Shown here one piece after another: positions 1 through 8,356 of a DNA stretch of 64,000 nt. A program made the position numbers and the translations under genes. Source of the DNA: Bradyrhizobium barranii subsp. apii (lineage in GTDB: Bacteria; Pseudomonadota; Alphaproteobacteria; Rhizobiales; Xanthobacteraceae). The notes under the pieces were generated by a model, which saw nothing but the letters and a program-made list of their open reading frames with translations, had not been told where the DNA came from and made no database searches. Within the stretch, counting starts at the first letter, position 1, and every line of letters starts with the position of its first letter. The stretch spans positions 9,683,501-9,747,500 of the forward strand of contig NZ_CP096255.1 of NCBI RefSeq assembly GCF_011516635.5, in the 5' to 3' direction.

Positions 1-753
1 GATGTTGCGCAACTCGGCCATCGCGGAGCGGTCGTCCGCCATCGGGCGCAGGTCGCCCTGGCGGCGCACGCGGGCCATGTGCTCCTCGGGCTCGGCCTTC
101 AGCCAGATCGTGTAGAACGACGACAGGATCTGGTCGAAGGTCAACGGCTCCGACACGATGCCGCCGCCGGTCGCCAGCACCATCAGCTCGTTGCGCGCGA
201 GCAGCTGTTGCAGCGCGGCCTGCTCCATGCGGCGAAAGCCTTCCTGGCCGTAGAGCGCGATGATCTCGGCGACCGAGAGCCCGTTCTGCTGCTCGACCTC
301 CTTGTTGAGCTCGACGAAACTCCAGCCGACCTTCTTCGCCAGCATCCGCCCAAGCGTCGATTTGCCGGCGCCGCGCAGGCCGATCAGCGCGATGCCGCAG
401 AAAGGTGCGCGCCGCGGCGCCGACGCGCTGCCGCCGGCGAGAACGTCCTTGGCCTGAGCGATTTGCGCCGGCGTCGCCTTGCGCAGGAGATCGCGAAACA
501 TCTGCCAGTCCGGCGTCGGGTCGGCCGAGGGAAGCAAATCTTCCAGATGCGCGCCCATCGCGTCCGAGACGCGGCGCAGCAGCACGATGGAGACGTTGCC
601 CTTGCCGCTCTCGAGCTGCGCGATGTAGCGCTCCGAAATTCCTGATACCTTGGCGAGCACTTTTCGCGACATGCCGCGCAGCGCGCGCATGGTGCGCACG
701 CGCTGGCCGAGCTGTTCGAGAAATCGGGATTCGGCGTCGGGACTGTCGGTCAT
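1..753 (-). CDS. boxR: BoxR: XRE helix-turn-helix fused to a shikimate-kinase-like domain, benzoate regulator (3' end outside the window)
   Basis: Translating the complement from the ATG at 753 gives an open frame that runs off the left edge (251 codons visible). Residues about 10-70 form an XRE-type HTH (SRKVLAKVSGISERYIAQLE). From about residue 125 there is a shikimate-kinase-like P-loop domain (GLRGAGKST, later ATGGG). This HTH-kinase fusion is the known architecture of BoxR/BzdR repressors, which sense benzoyl-CoA. It is divergent from the benzoate-CoA ligase gene across a 136-bp intergenic region, which fits control of the box genes. The assignment is strong; the effector is inferred from the family. 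Confidence 0.9.
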   Translation of the reverse strand, partial: MTDSPDAESRFLEQLGQRVRTMRALRGMSRKVLAKVSGISERYIAQLESGKGNVSIVLLRRVSDAMGAHLEDLLPSADPTPDWQMFRDLLRKATPAQIAQAKDVLAGGSASAPRRAPFCGIALIGLRGAGKSTLGRMLAKKVGWSFVELNKEVEQQNGLSVAEIIALYGQEGFRRMEQAALQQLLARNELMVLATGGGIVSEPLTFDQILSSFYTIWLKAEPEEHMARVRRQGDLRPMADDRSAMAELRNI

Positions 754-803
754 GGACTGCAGATCATGGGCCTTCTTTAGCTGATGCCCTGCGGCGCGTT
801 TTA

Positions 804-821
804 ATGAAACATAGTGCCTGC
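804..821 (+). promoter_or_regulatory. 18-bp motif shared with the boxC upstream region, candidate BoxR site
   Basis: ATGAAACATAGTGCCTGC lies in the boxR-ligase intergenic region. It matches 16 of 18 bases of ATGAAACAAAGTGCATGC at 3918-3935, upstream of boxC. Shared placement before two box transcription units suggests a common operator; binding is inferred. Confidence 0.45.
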
Positions 822-857
822 CAGCATTGACAGCAAGCCGCCGCGGTGTCTTTCTAT

Positions 858-869
858 GAATTATAATTC
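858..869. promoter_or_regulatory. Perfect 12-bp palindrome ahead of benzoate-CoA ligase
   Basis: GAATTATAATTC is a perfect palindrome 20 bp upstream of the ligase GTG. It contains a TATAAT-like core, so it could be a -10 element or an operator. A TTGACA lies at 827-832, but spacing to the TATAAT core is too long for a standard promoter. Confidence 0.3.
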
Positions 870-889
870 TAAATTCGGGGGAGAAGTCC

Positions 890-2431
890 GTGAGCGAGGG
901 ATCCTATAACGCGGTGACCTGGCTGCTCGACCGCAACGTCGAGGACGGCAGGGGCTGCAAGCTCGTCTTCGACGACACCGTCTCGCGGCTCACCTATGGC
1001 GAGCTCCAGCGCGAGACCCGGCGCGCCGCCAACATGCTGCGCCGGCTCGGGGTCCGCCGCGAGGAGCGCGTGGCGATGATCATGCTTGATACGATCGACT
1101 TCCCGATCGTGTTTCTGGGCGCGATCCGTGCCGGCATCGTGCCGGTGCCGCTGAACACGCTGCTGACATCAGATCAATACGCCTACATCCTCGCCGATTG
1201 CCGCGCGCGGGTGCTGTTCGTCTCCGAGGCGCTCTATCCCGTCATCAAGGACGTCGTCGGCCGCATGCCGGATCTCGAGCACGTCGTGGTCTCCGGCGCC
1301 AAGATGAACGGCCACAGGCAGCTCGCGGAAGAGATCGCCGGCGAGAGCGACCAGTTCACGACCGCCGCGACGCATCCGGACGAGCCTGCGTTCTGGCTGT
1401 ATTCGTCGGGCTCAACCGGCATGCCCAAGGGCGTGCGCCACATCCATTCGAATTTGCAGGCGACCGCGGACACCTATGCGAGCCAGGTGCTCGGCATCCG
1501 CGAGAACGACGTCTGCCTCTCCGCGGCAAAGCTGTTCTTCGCTTATGGCCTCGGCAATGCGCTGACGTTTCCGATGTCGGTCGGCGCCACCGTGGTGCTG
1601 AACAGCGAGCGCCCGACGCCGGCGCGCATGTTCGACCTGATGAACAGGTACAATCCCTCGATCTTCTACGGCGTGCCGACATTGTTCGCGGCGATGCTCA
1701 ACGACGAGACGATGAAAGCCGAGCGCGGCGGCAAGTCGCTGCGCATCTGCACCTCGGCCGGCGAGGCGCTGCCGGAATCCGTCGGCAACAGCTGGAAGGC
1801 GCGCTTCGGCGTCGACATCCTCGACGGCGTCGGCTCGACCGAACTCTTGCACATCTTCCTGTCGAACGCGCCCGGCGACATCAAATACGGCTCCTCCGGC
1901 AAGCCGGTGCCGGGCTATGCGGTGCGGCTCGTCAACGAGGCTGGCCAGGATGTCGCCGACGGCGAGGTCGGCGAGCTCCTGGTCGATGCGCCCTCCGCCG
2001 GCGAGGGCTACTGGAACCAGCGCCACAAGAGCCGCCGCACCTTTGAAGGTCCGTGGACCCGCACCGGCGACAAATATGTCAGGGATGGCGAAGGCCGCTA
2101 CACCTTCTGCGGCCGCGCCGACGACATGTTCAAGGTCTCCGGCATCTGGGTCTCGCCGTTCGAGGTCGAGAGCGCGCTGATCACGCATCCCGCCGTGCTG
2201 GAAGCCGCCGTCGTGCCGGAAGCCGATCCGGAAGGCCTGCTGAAGCCGAAGGCCTTCGTCGTGCTGCGTCCGGGCGCGGCGACGGCGGACTTGCAGGAGA
2301 TGCTGAAGGAGCACGTCAAGCAGAAGATCGGCCCCTGGAAATATCCGCGCTGGATCGACGTGGTGGAGTCACTGCCGAAGACGGCGACGGGGAAGATTCA
2401 GCGGTTCAAATTGCGCGAGGGCGCAAACTAG
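890..2431 (+). CDS. bclA: Benzoate-CoA ligase (AMP-forming)
   Basis: This 513-aa acyl-adenylate-forming enzyme activates benzoate with ATP and CoA, the first step of the box pathway in the cytoplasm. The ANL phosphate-binding loop YSSGSTGMPKG is at about residue 171. The hinge region DDMFKVSGIWVSPFEVE and the C-terminal lysine region PKTATGKIQR are both present. LFFAYGLGNALTFP is typical of benzoate-CoA ligases. The start is GTG at 890, preceded by GGGGGAGA. It is divergent from boxR and is the first gene of the benzoate locus. Length is normal for the family. Confidence 0.9.
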   Translation: MSEGSYNAVTWLLDRNVEDGRGCKLVFDDTVSRLTYGELQRETRRAANMLRRLGVRREERVAMIMLDTIDFPIVFLGAIRAGIVPVPLNTLLTSDQYAYILADCRARVLFVSEALYPVIKDVVGRMPDLEHVVVSGAKMNGHRQLAEEIAGESDQFTTAATHPDEPAFWLYSSGSTGMPKGVRHIHSNLQATADTYASQVLGIRENDVCLSAAKLFFAYGLGNALTFPMSVGATVVLNSERPTPARMFDLMNRYNPSIFYGVPTLFAAMLNDETMKAERGGKSLRICTSAGEALPESVGNSWKARFGVDILDGVGSTELLHIFLSNAPGDIKYGSSGKPVPGYAVRLVNEAGQDVADGEVGELLVDAPSAGEGYWNQRHKSRRTFEGPWTRTGDKYVRDGEGRYTFCGRADDMFKVSGIWVSPFEVESALITHPAVLEAAVVPEADPEGLLKPKAFVVLRPGAATADLQEMLKEHVKQKIGPWKYPRWIDVVESLPKTATGKIQRFKLREGAN

Positions 2432-2437
2432 CAATCG

Positions 2438-2527
2438 GTCGTCATGGCCGGGCTTGACCCGGCCATCCACGTGCATCCGCGATTGAGGAAAGGCGTGGAT
2501 GCCCGGGTCAAGCCCGGGCATGACGAC
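2438..2527. repeat. Dispersed palindromic intergenic repeat, long inverted arms
   Basis: The arms GTCGTCATGGCCGGGCTTGA and the inverted copy ending GGGCATGACGAC face each other and can fold into one long hairpin. It lies between the ligase and the hydrolase gene. It is related to the copies at 32516-32617 and 36848-36955, which use the same GTCATG...CTTGACC arm design. Confidence 0.75.
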
Positions 2528-2547
2528 GGAGAAAGAAGAGCGAAGAA

Positions 2548-3366
2548 ATGACCAACCTCTCCCCCGCCGGCTTCCTCAGCATCGGCAGCGCCAGCCTCGA
2601 ATACAAATGGCTCGCCCCGCAGGACGCCGATGCACCCACCATCGTCATGCTGCACGAAGGCCTCGGCTCGGTCGGTCTGTGGGGCGACTTCCCGGAAAAA
2701 CTTCAGCAAGCCACCGGCGCGGGCATCTTCGTCTATTCGCGCGCGGGCTACGGCCAGTCGAGCCCGGTCACGCTGCCGCGGCCGCTCGATTACATGCAGC
2801 GCGAGGCGCTGGATGTGCTGCCGAAGATCCTCGATGCGATTTCCTTCAAGCGCGGCCTCCTGCTCGGCCATTCCGATGGCGCTTCGATCGCGACGATCTA
2901 TGCCGGCGCGCATCAGGATCACCGTCTGCAAGGCCTCGCGCTGATGGCGCCGCATTTCATCGTCGAGGACATCTCGGTGAAATCCATCGCAGCGATCAAG
3001 ACGACCTTCGAGACCACCGACCTCAAGGCAAAGCTGGCGCGCTGGCACAAGGATGTCGACAACGCCTTCTACGGCTGGAACCGTGCCTGGCTCGATCCGA
3101 AATTCCGCGACTGGGACATCTCGGAATACCTCGCCTACATCCGCGTTCCCATCCTGGTCGTGCAGGGCAAGGACGACCAATATGGGACACTGCGACAGGT
3201 CGATATTGCGCAGGAAGAGTGTTATTGTCCGGTAGATTTGAAAGTTATTTCAGACGCGGGACATTCCCCGCATCGTGAAGCGCCGGGGGCGACGCTTGAC
3301 GCGATTGAGCAATTTGCAAGAGCGGCCCTGCGCGACGATCAGGGACTTCAGGGACGCGCCGCATGA
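2548..3366 (+). CDS. Alpha/beta-fold hydrolase in the benzoate cluster
   Basis: 272 aa with an alpha/beta hydrolase layout. HEGLGSVGLWGDFP is an oxyanion-hole region, the nucleophile elbow is GHSDGAS near residue 110, an acidic residue lies around GKDDQYG and the catalytic His is in DAGHSPH. It has no signal peptide, so it is cytoplasmic. It is codirectional with the ligase, DUF309 and box genes. A role in hydrolysing a CoA ester or ring-cleavage intermediate is possible, but the substrate cannot be read from the sequence. Confidence 0.75.
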   Translation: MTNLSPAGFLSIGSASLEYKWLAPQDADAPTIVMLHEGLGSVGLWGDFPEKLQQATGAGIFVYSRAGYGQSSPVTLPRPLDYMQREALDVLPKILDAISFKRGLLLGHSDGASIATIYAGAHQDHRLQGLALMAPHFIVEDISVKSIAAIKTTFETTDLKAKLARWHKDVDNAFYGWNRAWLDPKFRDWDISEYLAYIRVPILVVQGKDDQYGTLRQVDIAQEECYCPVDLKVISDAGHSPHREAPGATLDAIEQFARAALRDDQGLQGRAA

Positions 3367-3384
3367 TCCTGCGGAGGCACATCC

Positions 3385-3912
3385 ATGAATGTGCCTTCGG
3401 ATGCGAGCGGCCCGTTGCCGTGGCCGCGATGGGCCTATGTGCCGGGCGAGACCGACGGGGTCGACGCGGATTACGAGACGCTTGACCTGGCCAAGGCGCT
3501 GGTGCCCCCGGCGTTCCGCGGCTACGTGCCGGCGCGCCATCCGGCGCTGCGCTATGGGCTCGCGCTCAACGACCGCGGCTATTTCTGGGAATCGCAGGAG
3601 GTGCTGGAAGCGGTCTGGGCCGCAGCCCCGCAAGGCGGCCGCGAGCGCATTCTGCTGCGCGCCTGCATTCACATCGCCAATGCCAATTTGCGACTGCGCA
3701 TGCAACGCCTGCATTCGGCCGCGCGCCTGTTCGGCGACGCGCAGGTAGAGTTGCGGGCGCTGAACTCGCGCAAGGCGGCCGCGGGCGGCGACGGCTTTGT
3801 CGAGAGCTTCCCCATTCCGGCGCTGACGGCTCTGCTCCAGGCCAAGCTGGGCCGTTCCGAACTCTCCAAGGCGGACTGGATCACCCTCGGCGCCATTGTG
3901 CGGTCTCAATAG
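3385..3912 (+). CDS. DUF309 domain protein
   Basis: 175 aa. The central part shows the DUF309 pattern (NDRGYFWESQEVLEAVW, then a helical LRACIHIANANLRLRM segment). The family is small, helical and of unknown biochemical function. It starts 18 nt after the hydrolase stop, so the two are probably cotranscribed. Its presence inside the benzoate locus is the only hint of role. Confidence 0.75.
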   Translation: MNVPSDASGPLPWPRWAYVPGETDGVDADYETLDLAKALVPPAFRGYVPARHPALRYGLALNDRGYFWESQEVLEAVWAAAPQGGRERILLRACIHIANANLRLRMQRLHSAARLFGDAQVELRALNSRKAAAGGDGFVESFPIPALTALLQAKLGRSELSKADWITLGAIVRSQ

Positions 3913-3917
3913 GTCTC

Positions 3918-3935
3918 ATGAAACAAAGTGCATGC
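3918..3935 (+). promoter_or_regulatory. Second copy of the 18-bp box motif
   Basis: ATGAAACAAAGTGCATGC lies just after the DUF309 stop and 94 bp before the boxC ATG. It matches 16 of 18 bases of the motif at 804-821 in the boxR-ligase promoter region. It is a candidate BoxR operator. Confidence 0.45.
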
Positions 3936-3969
3936 GGTGGCCGTTAAGGGCTAGACGCGTTCAAAAAGA

Positions 3970-3983
3970 TGCATTATTGTGCA
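3970..3983. promoter_or_regulatory. TGCA-N6-TGCA element upstream of boxC
   Basis: TGCATTATTGTGCA fits the TGCA-N6-TGCA pattern that I recall for operators of BzdR/BoxR-type regulators. It sits 46 bp upstream of the boxC start and 35 bp after the shared 18-bp motif. This suggests a second regulated promoter inside the cluster. Confidence 0.5.
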
Positions 3984-4028
3984 TTTAACGCTACAGCCAA
4001 AACGCTTAACCAAGCTCAAGGGTGGCCC

Positions 4029-5717
4029 ATGGCCGGGGAAGATCGGCGCCTCGCATGCGGCGCGACATTCATCGATTTCCAGACCGAACCGTCCCGCTAC
4101 AAGCACTGGAAGCTCGCGGTCGATGGCGACGTCGCCACCCTGACCATGGACGTCGACGAGAACGGCGGCCTGTTCGAGGGCTATCTGCTCAAGCTCAATT
4201 CCTACGATCTCGGCGTCGACATCGAGCTGGCTGACGTCGTCCAGCGCCTGCGCTTCGAGCACCCCGAGGTGAAGGTCGTCGTGATGCGCTCGGCCAAGAA
4301 CCGGGTGTTCTGCGCCGGCGCCAACATCCGCATGCTCGCGGGCTCGACGCATGCCCACAAGGTGAACTTCTGCAAATTCACCAACGAGACCCGCAACGGC
4401 ATGGAAGATTCGTCGGAGAATTCCGGCCAGCGCTTCATCACGGTGGTGAACGGCTCGGCCGCCGGCGGCGGCTATGAGCTGGCGCTCGCGACCGACCACA
4501 TCATCCTCGCCGATGACGGCTCGTCGGCCGTTGCGCTGCCGGAAGTGCCGTTGCTCGCGGTGCTGCCGGGCACCGGCGGCCTCACCCGCGTCGTCGACAA
4601 GCGCAAGGTGCGCCGCGACCACGCCGATTTCTTCTGCACCATCGAGGAAGGCGTGAAGGGCAAGCGCGCCGTGCAGTGGCGTCTCGTCGACGAGATCGCG
4701 CCGAACTCGAAGCTCGAGGCCAAGATCGCCGAGCGCGCCAAGGAGTTCGCAGGCCAGTCGAAGCACAAGGGCAGCGGCAAAGGTATTGCGCTGACACCGC
4801 TCAGGCGCGTCATCGACGAGACCAGCATCCGCTACGGTTTTGTCAGCGTCGACATCGATCGCACGGCGCGCATCGCCACCATCTCGATCAAGGCGCCGGA
4901 GGCCGCGCCGCCGGCCGACATCGACGGCATGATGGCGCAGGGATCTTCGTTCTGGCCGCTCCAGGTCGCGCGCGAGCTCGACGACGCCATCCTGCATCTG
5001 CGCATCAACGAGCTCGAGATTGCGATGCTCGTCTTCAAGAGCCATGGCGACCGCGCCCATGTGCTGTCATCCGACGCCTTCCTCGAAGCCAACAAGGCGC
5101 ACTGGCTGGTCAACGAAATCAGGCACTATTGGAAGCGCGTGCTGAAGCGCATCGACGTCACCTCGCGCACGCTGGTGACGCTGGTCGAGCCCGGCTCCTG
5201 CTTTGCCGGCACGCTCGCCGAGCTCGTCTTCGCCGCCGACCGCTCCTACATGCTGATCGGCGCGCGCCAGGGCGACAACCGTCCGCCGCCGTCGATCGAA
5301 TTGTCGGCCATGAACTTCGGTCCGTATCCGATGAGCCACGGCCTGACCCGGCTGGAATCGCGCTTCCAGGCCGATCCGTCCGACGTCGAGCGTGCGGAAG
5401 CCACCATGGGCACCGCGCTCGACGCCGAGCAGGCGGAAGAGCTCGGCCTCGTCACCTTCGCGCTCGACGACATCGACTGGGACGACGAGGTGCGCGTGTT
5501 CCTCGAGGAGCGCGCCAGCTTCTCGCCAGACAGCCTCACCGGCATGGAAGCGAGCCTGCGCTTCGTCGGCCCCGAGACGATGGAATCGAAGATCTTTTCG
5601 CGTCTGACCGCGTGGCAGAACTGGATCTTCCAGCGCCCGAACGCGGTCGGCGAGGAAGGCGCGCTGCGCCGCTACGGCAGCGGCCAGAAGCCGAAATTCG
5701 ATATGACGAGAGTTTAG
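4029..5717 (+). CDS. boxC: BoxC: 2,3-epoxybenzoyl-CoA dihydrolase
   Basis: 562 aa, close to the usual BoxC length. It belongs to the crotonase superfamily: MRSAKNRVFCAGANIRML and NGSAAGGGYELALATDHI form the enoyl-hydratase-like core in the N-terminal half. A second, more divergent crotonase-like half follows (FAGTLAELVFAADRSYML). The enzyme opens the epoxide of 2,3-epoxybenzoyl-CoA, releasing formate and a ring-opened semialdehyde-CoA. I chose ATG 4029 because the upstream part of the frame (from 3969) overlaps the predicted operator and is not family-like. Confidence 0.92.
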   Translation: MAGEDRRLACGATFIDFQTEPSRYKHWKLAVDGDVATLTMDVDENGGLFEGYLLKLNSYDLGVDIELADVVQRLRFEHPEVKVVVMRSAKNRVFCAGANIRMLAGSTHAHKVNFCKFTNETRNGMEDSSENSGQRFITVVNGSAAGGGYELALATDHIILADDGSSAVALPEVPLLAVLPGTGGLTRVVDKRKVRRDHADFFCTIEEGVKGKRAVQWRLVDEIAPNSKLEAKIAERAKEFAGQSKHKGSGKGIALTPLRRVIDETSIRYGFVSVDIDRTARIATISIKAPEAAPPADIDGMMAQGSSFWPLQVARELDDAILHLRINELEIAMLVFKSHGDRAHVLSSDAFLEANKAHWLVNEIRHYWKRVLKRIDVTSRTLVTLVEPGSCFAGTLAELVFAADRSYMLIGARQGDNRPPPSIELSAMNFGPYPMSHGLTRLESRFQADPSDVERAEATMGTALDAEQAEELGLVTFALDDIDWDDEVRVFLEERASFSPDSLTGMEASLRFVGPETMESKIFSRLTAWQNWIFQRPNAVGEEGALRRYGSGQKPKFDMTRV

Positions 5718-5730
5718 CGAGTCGGGAGTG

Positions 5731-5775
5731 GTGAATGGCGAATAGGGATTTCCATTCGCTACTCGCCATTCGCAA
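5731..5775. repeat. Imperfect hairpin between boxC and boxB
   Basis: GAATGGCGAATAGG is followed by an inverted, imperfect ATTCGCTACTCGCCATTC. It lies between the boxC stop and the boxB ribosome site. It looks like a short dispersed repeat; it has no T tract, so it is a weak terminator at best. Confidence 0.5.
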
Positions 5776-5830
5776 GCTCACGGTTCGATGCCAATCGTTG
5801 AATGAATCAGTCCCCCACGGGAGGTCCACC

Positions 5831-7276
5831 ATGAACATCATGAACGTCGACTACTCGACCAAGATTCCGAACAACGTGAATCTCGCCGAAGACCGCCAGG
5901 TGCTGAAGGCGCTGGAAGGCTGGCATCCCGGCTATATGGACTGGTGGAGCGACATGGGGCCGGAGGGCTTTCAGGAGTCGCTGGTGTATCTGCGCACCGC
6001 CTATTCCGTCGATCCGCGCGGCTGGGCCAAGTTCGACTACGTCCGCATGCCCGACTATCGCTGGGGCATCCTGCTTGCGCCGCAGGAGGAGAACCGCGTC
6101 GTTCCGTTCGGTGAGCATTTTGGCGAGCCGGCGTGGCAGGAAGTCCCGGGCGAGTACCGCGCCATGCTGCGCCGCCTGATCGTGATCCAGGGCGACACCG
6201 AGCCGGCTTCCGTCGAGCAGCAGCGCCACCTCGGCAAGACCGCGCCCTCGCTCTACGACATGCGCAATTTGTTCCAGGTCAATGTCGAGGAAGGCCGCCA
6301 TCTCTGGGCGATGGTCTATCTGCTCCAGAAGTACTTTGGCCGCGACGGCCGCGAGGAAGCGGATGACTTGCTGCGCCGTCGCTCGGGGGATGCCGATGCG
6401 CCGCGCATGCTGGGTGCCTTCAACGAGGCGACGCCGGACTGGCTGTCCTTTTTCATGTTCACCTATTTCACCGACCGCGACGGCAAGATGCAGCTGCACT
6501 CGCTCGCGCAGTCGGGCTTCGATCCCTTGTCGCGCACCTGCCGTTTCATGCTGACGGAAGAAGCGCACCACATGTTCGTCGGCGAGACCGGCATCACCCG
6601 CGTCGTGCAGCGCACCTGCGACGCGATGCGCGAAGCCGGCATCACCGATCCCACCGACATCGCCAAGGTCCGCGCGCTCGGCGTGATCGACCTGCCGACG
6701 ATCCAGAAGAAGTTGAACCTGCACTATACGCTGTCGCTCGACCTGTTCGGCTCGGAGGTCTCGACCAACGCGGCCAACGCCTTCAACACCGGCATCAAGG
6801 GCCGTTATCACGAGACCCAGATCGACGACGATCACCAGCTCAAGAACGCCACCTATCCGGTGCTCAAGTTCATCGACGGCGAGATCAAGCTGGTCGACGA
6901 GCCGGCGCTGACTGCGCTCAACATGAGGCTGCGCGACGATTACAGCCAGGACTGCGTCAAGGGCATGCTGCGCTGGAACAAGGTGATCTCGACCGCGGGC
7001 TATAACTTCCAGCTCAAACTGCCCAACGTCGCTTTCCATCGCCATATCGGCGAGTTCAAGGGCATCCATGCGACGCCGGATGGTCTTTTGATCGACGACG
7101 CCACCTGGGCCAGGCGCAAGGACGATTGGCTGCCCTCGACCGCCGACGGCGACTTCATCACCTCGCTGATGCAGCCCGTCACCGAGACCGGCCAGTTCGC
7201 CTCCTGGATCTCGCCGCCGAAAGTCGGCATCGACAACAAGCCCGGCGATTTCGAGTACGTGAAGATCGAGTCGTAA
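5831..7276 (+). CDS. boxB: BoxB: benzoyl-CoA 2,3-epoxidase oxygenase subunit
   Basis: 481 aa, normal for BoxB. It is a di-iron epoxidase component that converts benzoyl-CoA to 2,3-epoxybenzoyl-CoA with O2 and electrons from BoxA. Visible metal-ligand-type motifs include EGRHLWAMVYLL and LTEEAHHMFVGETG, both in the central helical bundle. The start is ATG 5831 behind GGGAGG; the frame is open further upstream but into the hairpin repeat. The partner reductase BoxA is not encoded anywhere in the window. Confidence 0.93.
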   Translation: MNIMNVDYSTKIPNNVNLAEDRQVLKALEGWHPGYMDWWSDMGPEGFQESLVYLRTAYSVDPRGWAKFDYVRMPDYRWGILLAPQEENRVVPFGEHFGEPAWQEVPGEYRAMLRRLIVIQGDTEPASVEQQRHLGKTAPSLYDMRNLFQVNVEEGRHLWAMVYLLQKYFGRDGREEADDLLRRRSGDADAPRMLGAFNEATPDWLSFFMFTYFTDRDGKMQLHSLAQSGFDPLSRTCRFMLTEEAHHMFVGETGITRVVQRTCDAMREAGITDPTDIAKVRALGVIDLPTIQKKLNLHYTLSLDLFGSEVSTNAANAFNTGIKGRYHETQIDDDHQLKNATYPVLKFIDGEIKLVDEPALTALNMRLRDDYSQDCVKGMLRWNKVISTAGYNFQLKLPNVAFHRHIGEFKGIHATPDGLLIDDATWARRKDDWLPSTADGDFITSLMQPVTETGQFASWISPPKVGIDNKPGDFEYVKIES

Positions 7277-7279
7277 GCT

Positions 7280-7421
7280 TCTTACCTCTCCCCGCTTGCG
7301 GGGAGAGGTCGGATCGCATCGCAGATGCGATCCGGGTGAGGTGGTACAGGTGCGGCGACAATCTCACGCGTGGAGAGAGGCCCCTCACCCCAACCCTCTC
7401 CCCGCAAGAGCGGGGCGAGGG
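7280..7421. repeat. Intergenic palindromic repeat, first arm a strong hairpin after boxB
   Basis: CCTCTCCCCGC-TT-GCGGGGAGAGG starts at 7285, and an inverted relative CCCTCTCCCCGCAAGAGCGG lies at the far end. Between them is GGATCGCATC with its own inverted copy. It separates boxB from the convergent SDR gene and may act as a transcription stop for both. Confidence 0.7.
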
Positions 7422-7451
7422 AGCGCACCGTCCGCGCTGCAATAAGCTCGC

Positions 7452-8252
7452 CTACCCCGCGATCTCCAGCCCCGCATTCGCGTACACCACGCCGCCATCG
7501 ACGGCGATGGTGTTGCCGACGACGTAATCGCCCGCGCGCGAGGCGAGGTAGATTGCCACGCCGGCCATGTCCTCATCGGTTCCGATACGCCGCGCCGGAA
7601 TGCGCTTTGCGACCTCGTCCGCATGGTCGCGCGCGGCGCGGTTCATGTCGGACTTGAACGCGCCCGGCGCGATCGCGGTGACGTTGATGTTGTCCTTGAT
7701 CAGTTTCGTCGCCATGCGCCGCGTCAGATGGATCACGGCGGCCTTGCTGGCGGCGTAGGAGTAGGTCTCGCTGGGATTGACGAAGATGCCGTCGACCGAG
7801 GCGATGTTGATGACCTTGGCGGGCCGCTCGTGCGAGGCCGCCGCGCGCAGCGGTTTTGCCAACGCCTTGGTCAGGAAGAACAGCGACTTGACGTTGAGGT
7901 CCATCACCTTGTCCCAGCCGCTCTCCGGGAATTCGTCGAACTCCGCGCCCCAGGCCGCACCCGCATTGTTGACGAGGATGTCGAGCTTCGGCTCCAGCTT
8001 GATGATCTCGGAGGCCAGCCTGTCGCAGCCTTCGATGGTCGAGATATCGATCGGCAGCGCGATGCATTCGCCGTCATATTGGGCGGAGAGTTCTTTCGCC
8101 GTGGCCTCGCATGGCCCGGCTTTGCGCGCGGTGATGTAGACCTTCGCCGCGCCTTGCGCGAGGAAGCCCGCCGCGATCATCTTGCCGATGCCGCGCGACC
8201 CGCCGGTCACGAGCGCGACACGGCCTTTGAGCGAGAACAGATCGTTGAACAT
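7452..8252 (-). CDS. SDR-family oxidoreductase
   Basis: 266 aa from ATG 8252, which has GGGAGG just upstream; the longer frame to 8303 lacks this support. Classical short-chain dehydrogenase: TGGSRGIG cofactor motif near residue 16, NNAGAAWG near residue 90, catalytic Ser in NIASVDG and YSYAASK with Tyr and Lys. The C-terminal VDGGVVYANAG is usual. It probably acts on a small alcohol or ketone or a 3-oxoacyl thioester. It converges on boxB, so a link to benzoate catabolism is possible but unproven. Confidence 0.85.
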   Translation of the reverse strand: MFNDLFSLKGRVALVTGGSRGIGKMIAAGFLAQGAAKVYITARKAGPCEATAKELSAQYDGECIALPIDISTIEGCDRLASEIIKLEPKLDILVNNAGAAWGAEFDEFPESGWDKVMDLNVKSLFFLTKALAKPLRAAASHERPAKVINIASVDGIFVNPSETYSYAASKAAVIHLTRRMATKLIKDNINVTAIAPGAFKSDMNRAARDHADEVAKRIPARRIGTDEDMAGVAIYLASRAGDYVVGNTIAVDGGVVYANAGLEIAG

Positions 8253-8356
8253 GGTGCCTCCCTTGGTTGGCGACGTTTTGAGCGCGGCGGAGAGGGGAGT
8301 CAATCTCCGCCGTCACTCTTACGGAGCGCTTCTCAGGATGAGGTCTGAGTGATGGA

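Noticed and set aside
79..645. Open frames on the plus strand inside the boxR region
   Set aside because: They are shadows of the minus-strand boxR frame, have Arg-rich nonsense composition and no domains.
3969..4028. Upstream start for boxC at 3969
   Set aside because: The extra 20 codons run through the TGCA-N6-TGCA element and do not resemble BoxC; ATG 4029 gives the normal length.
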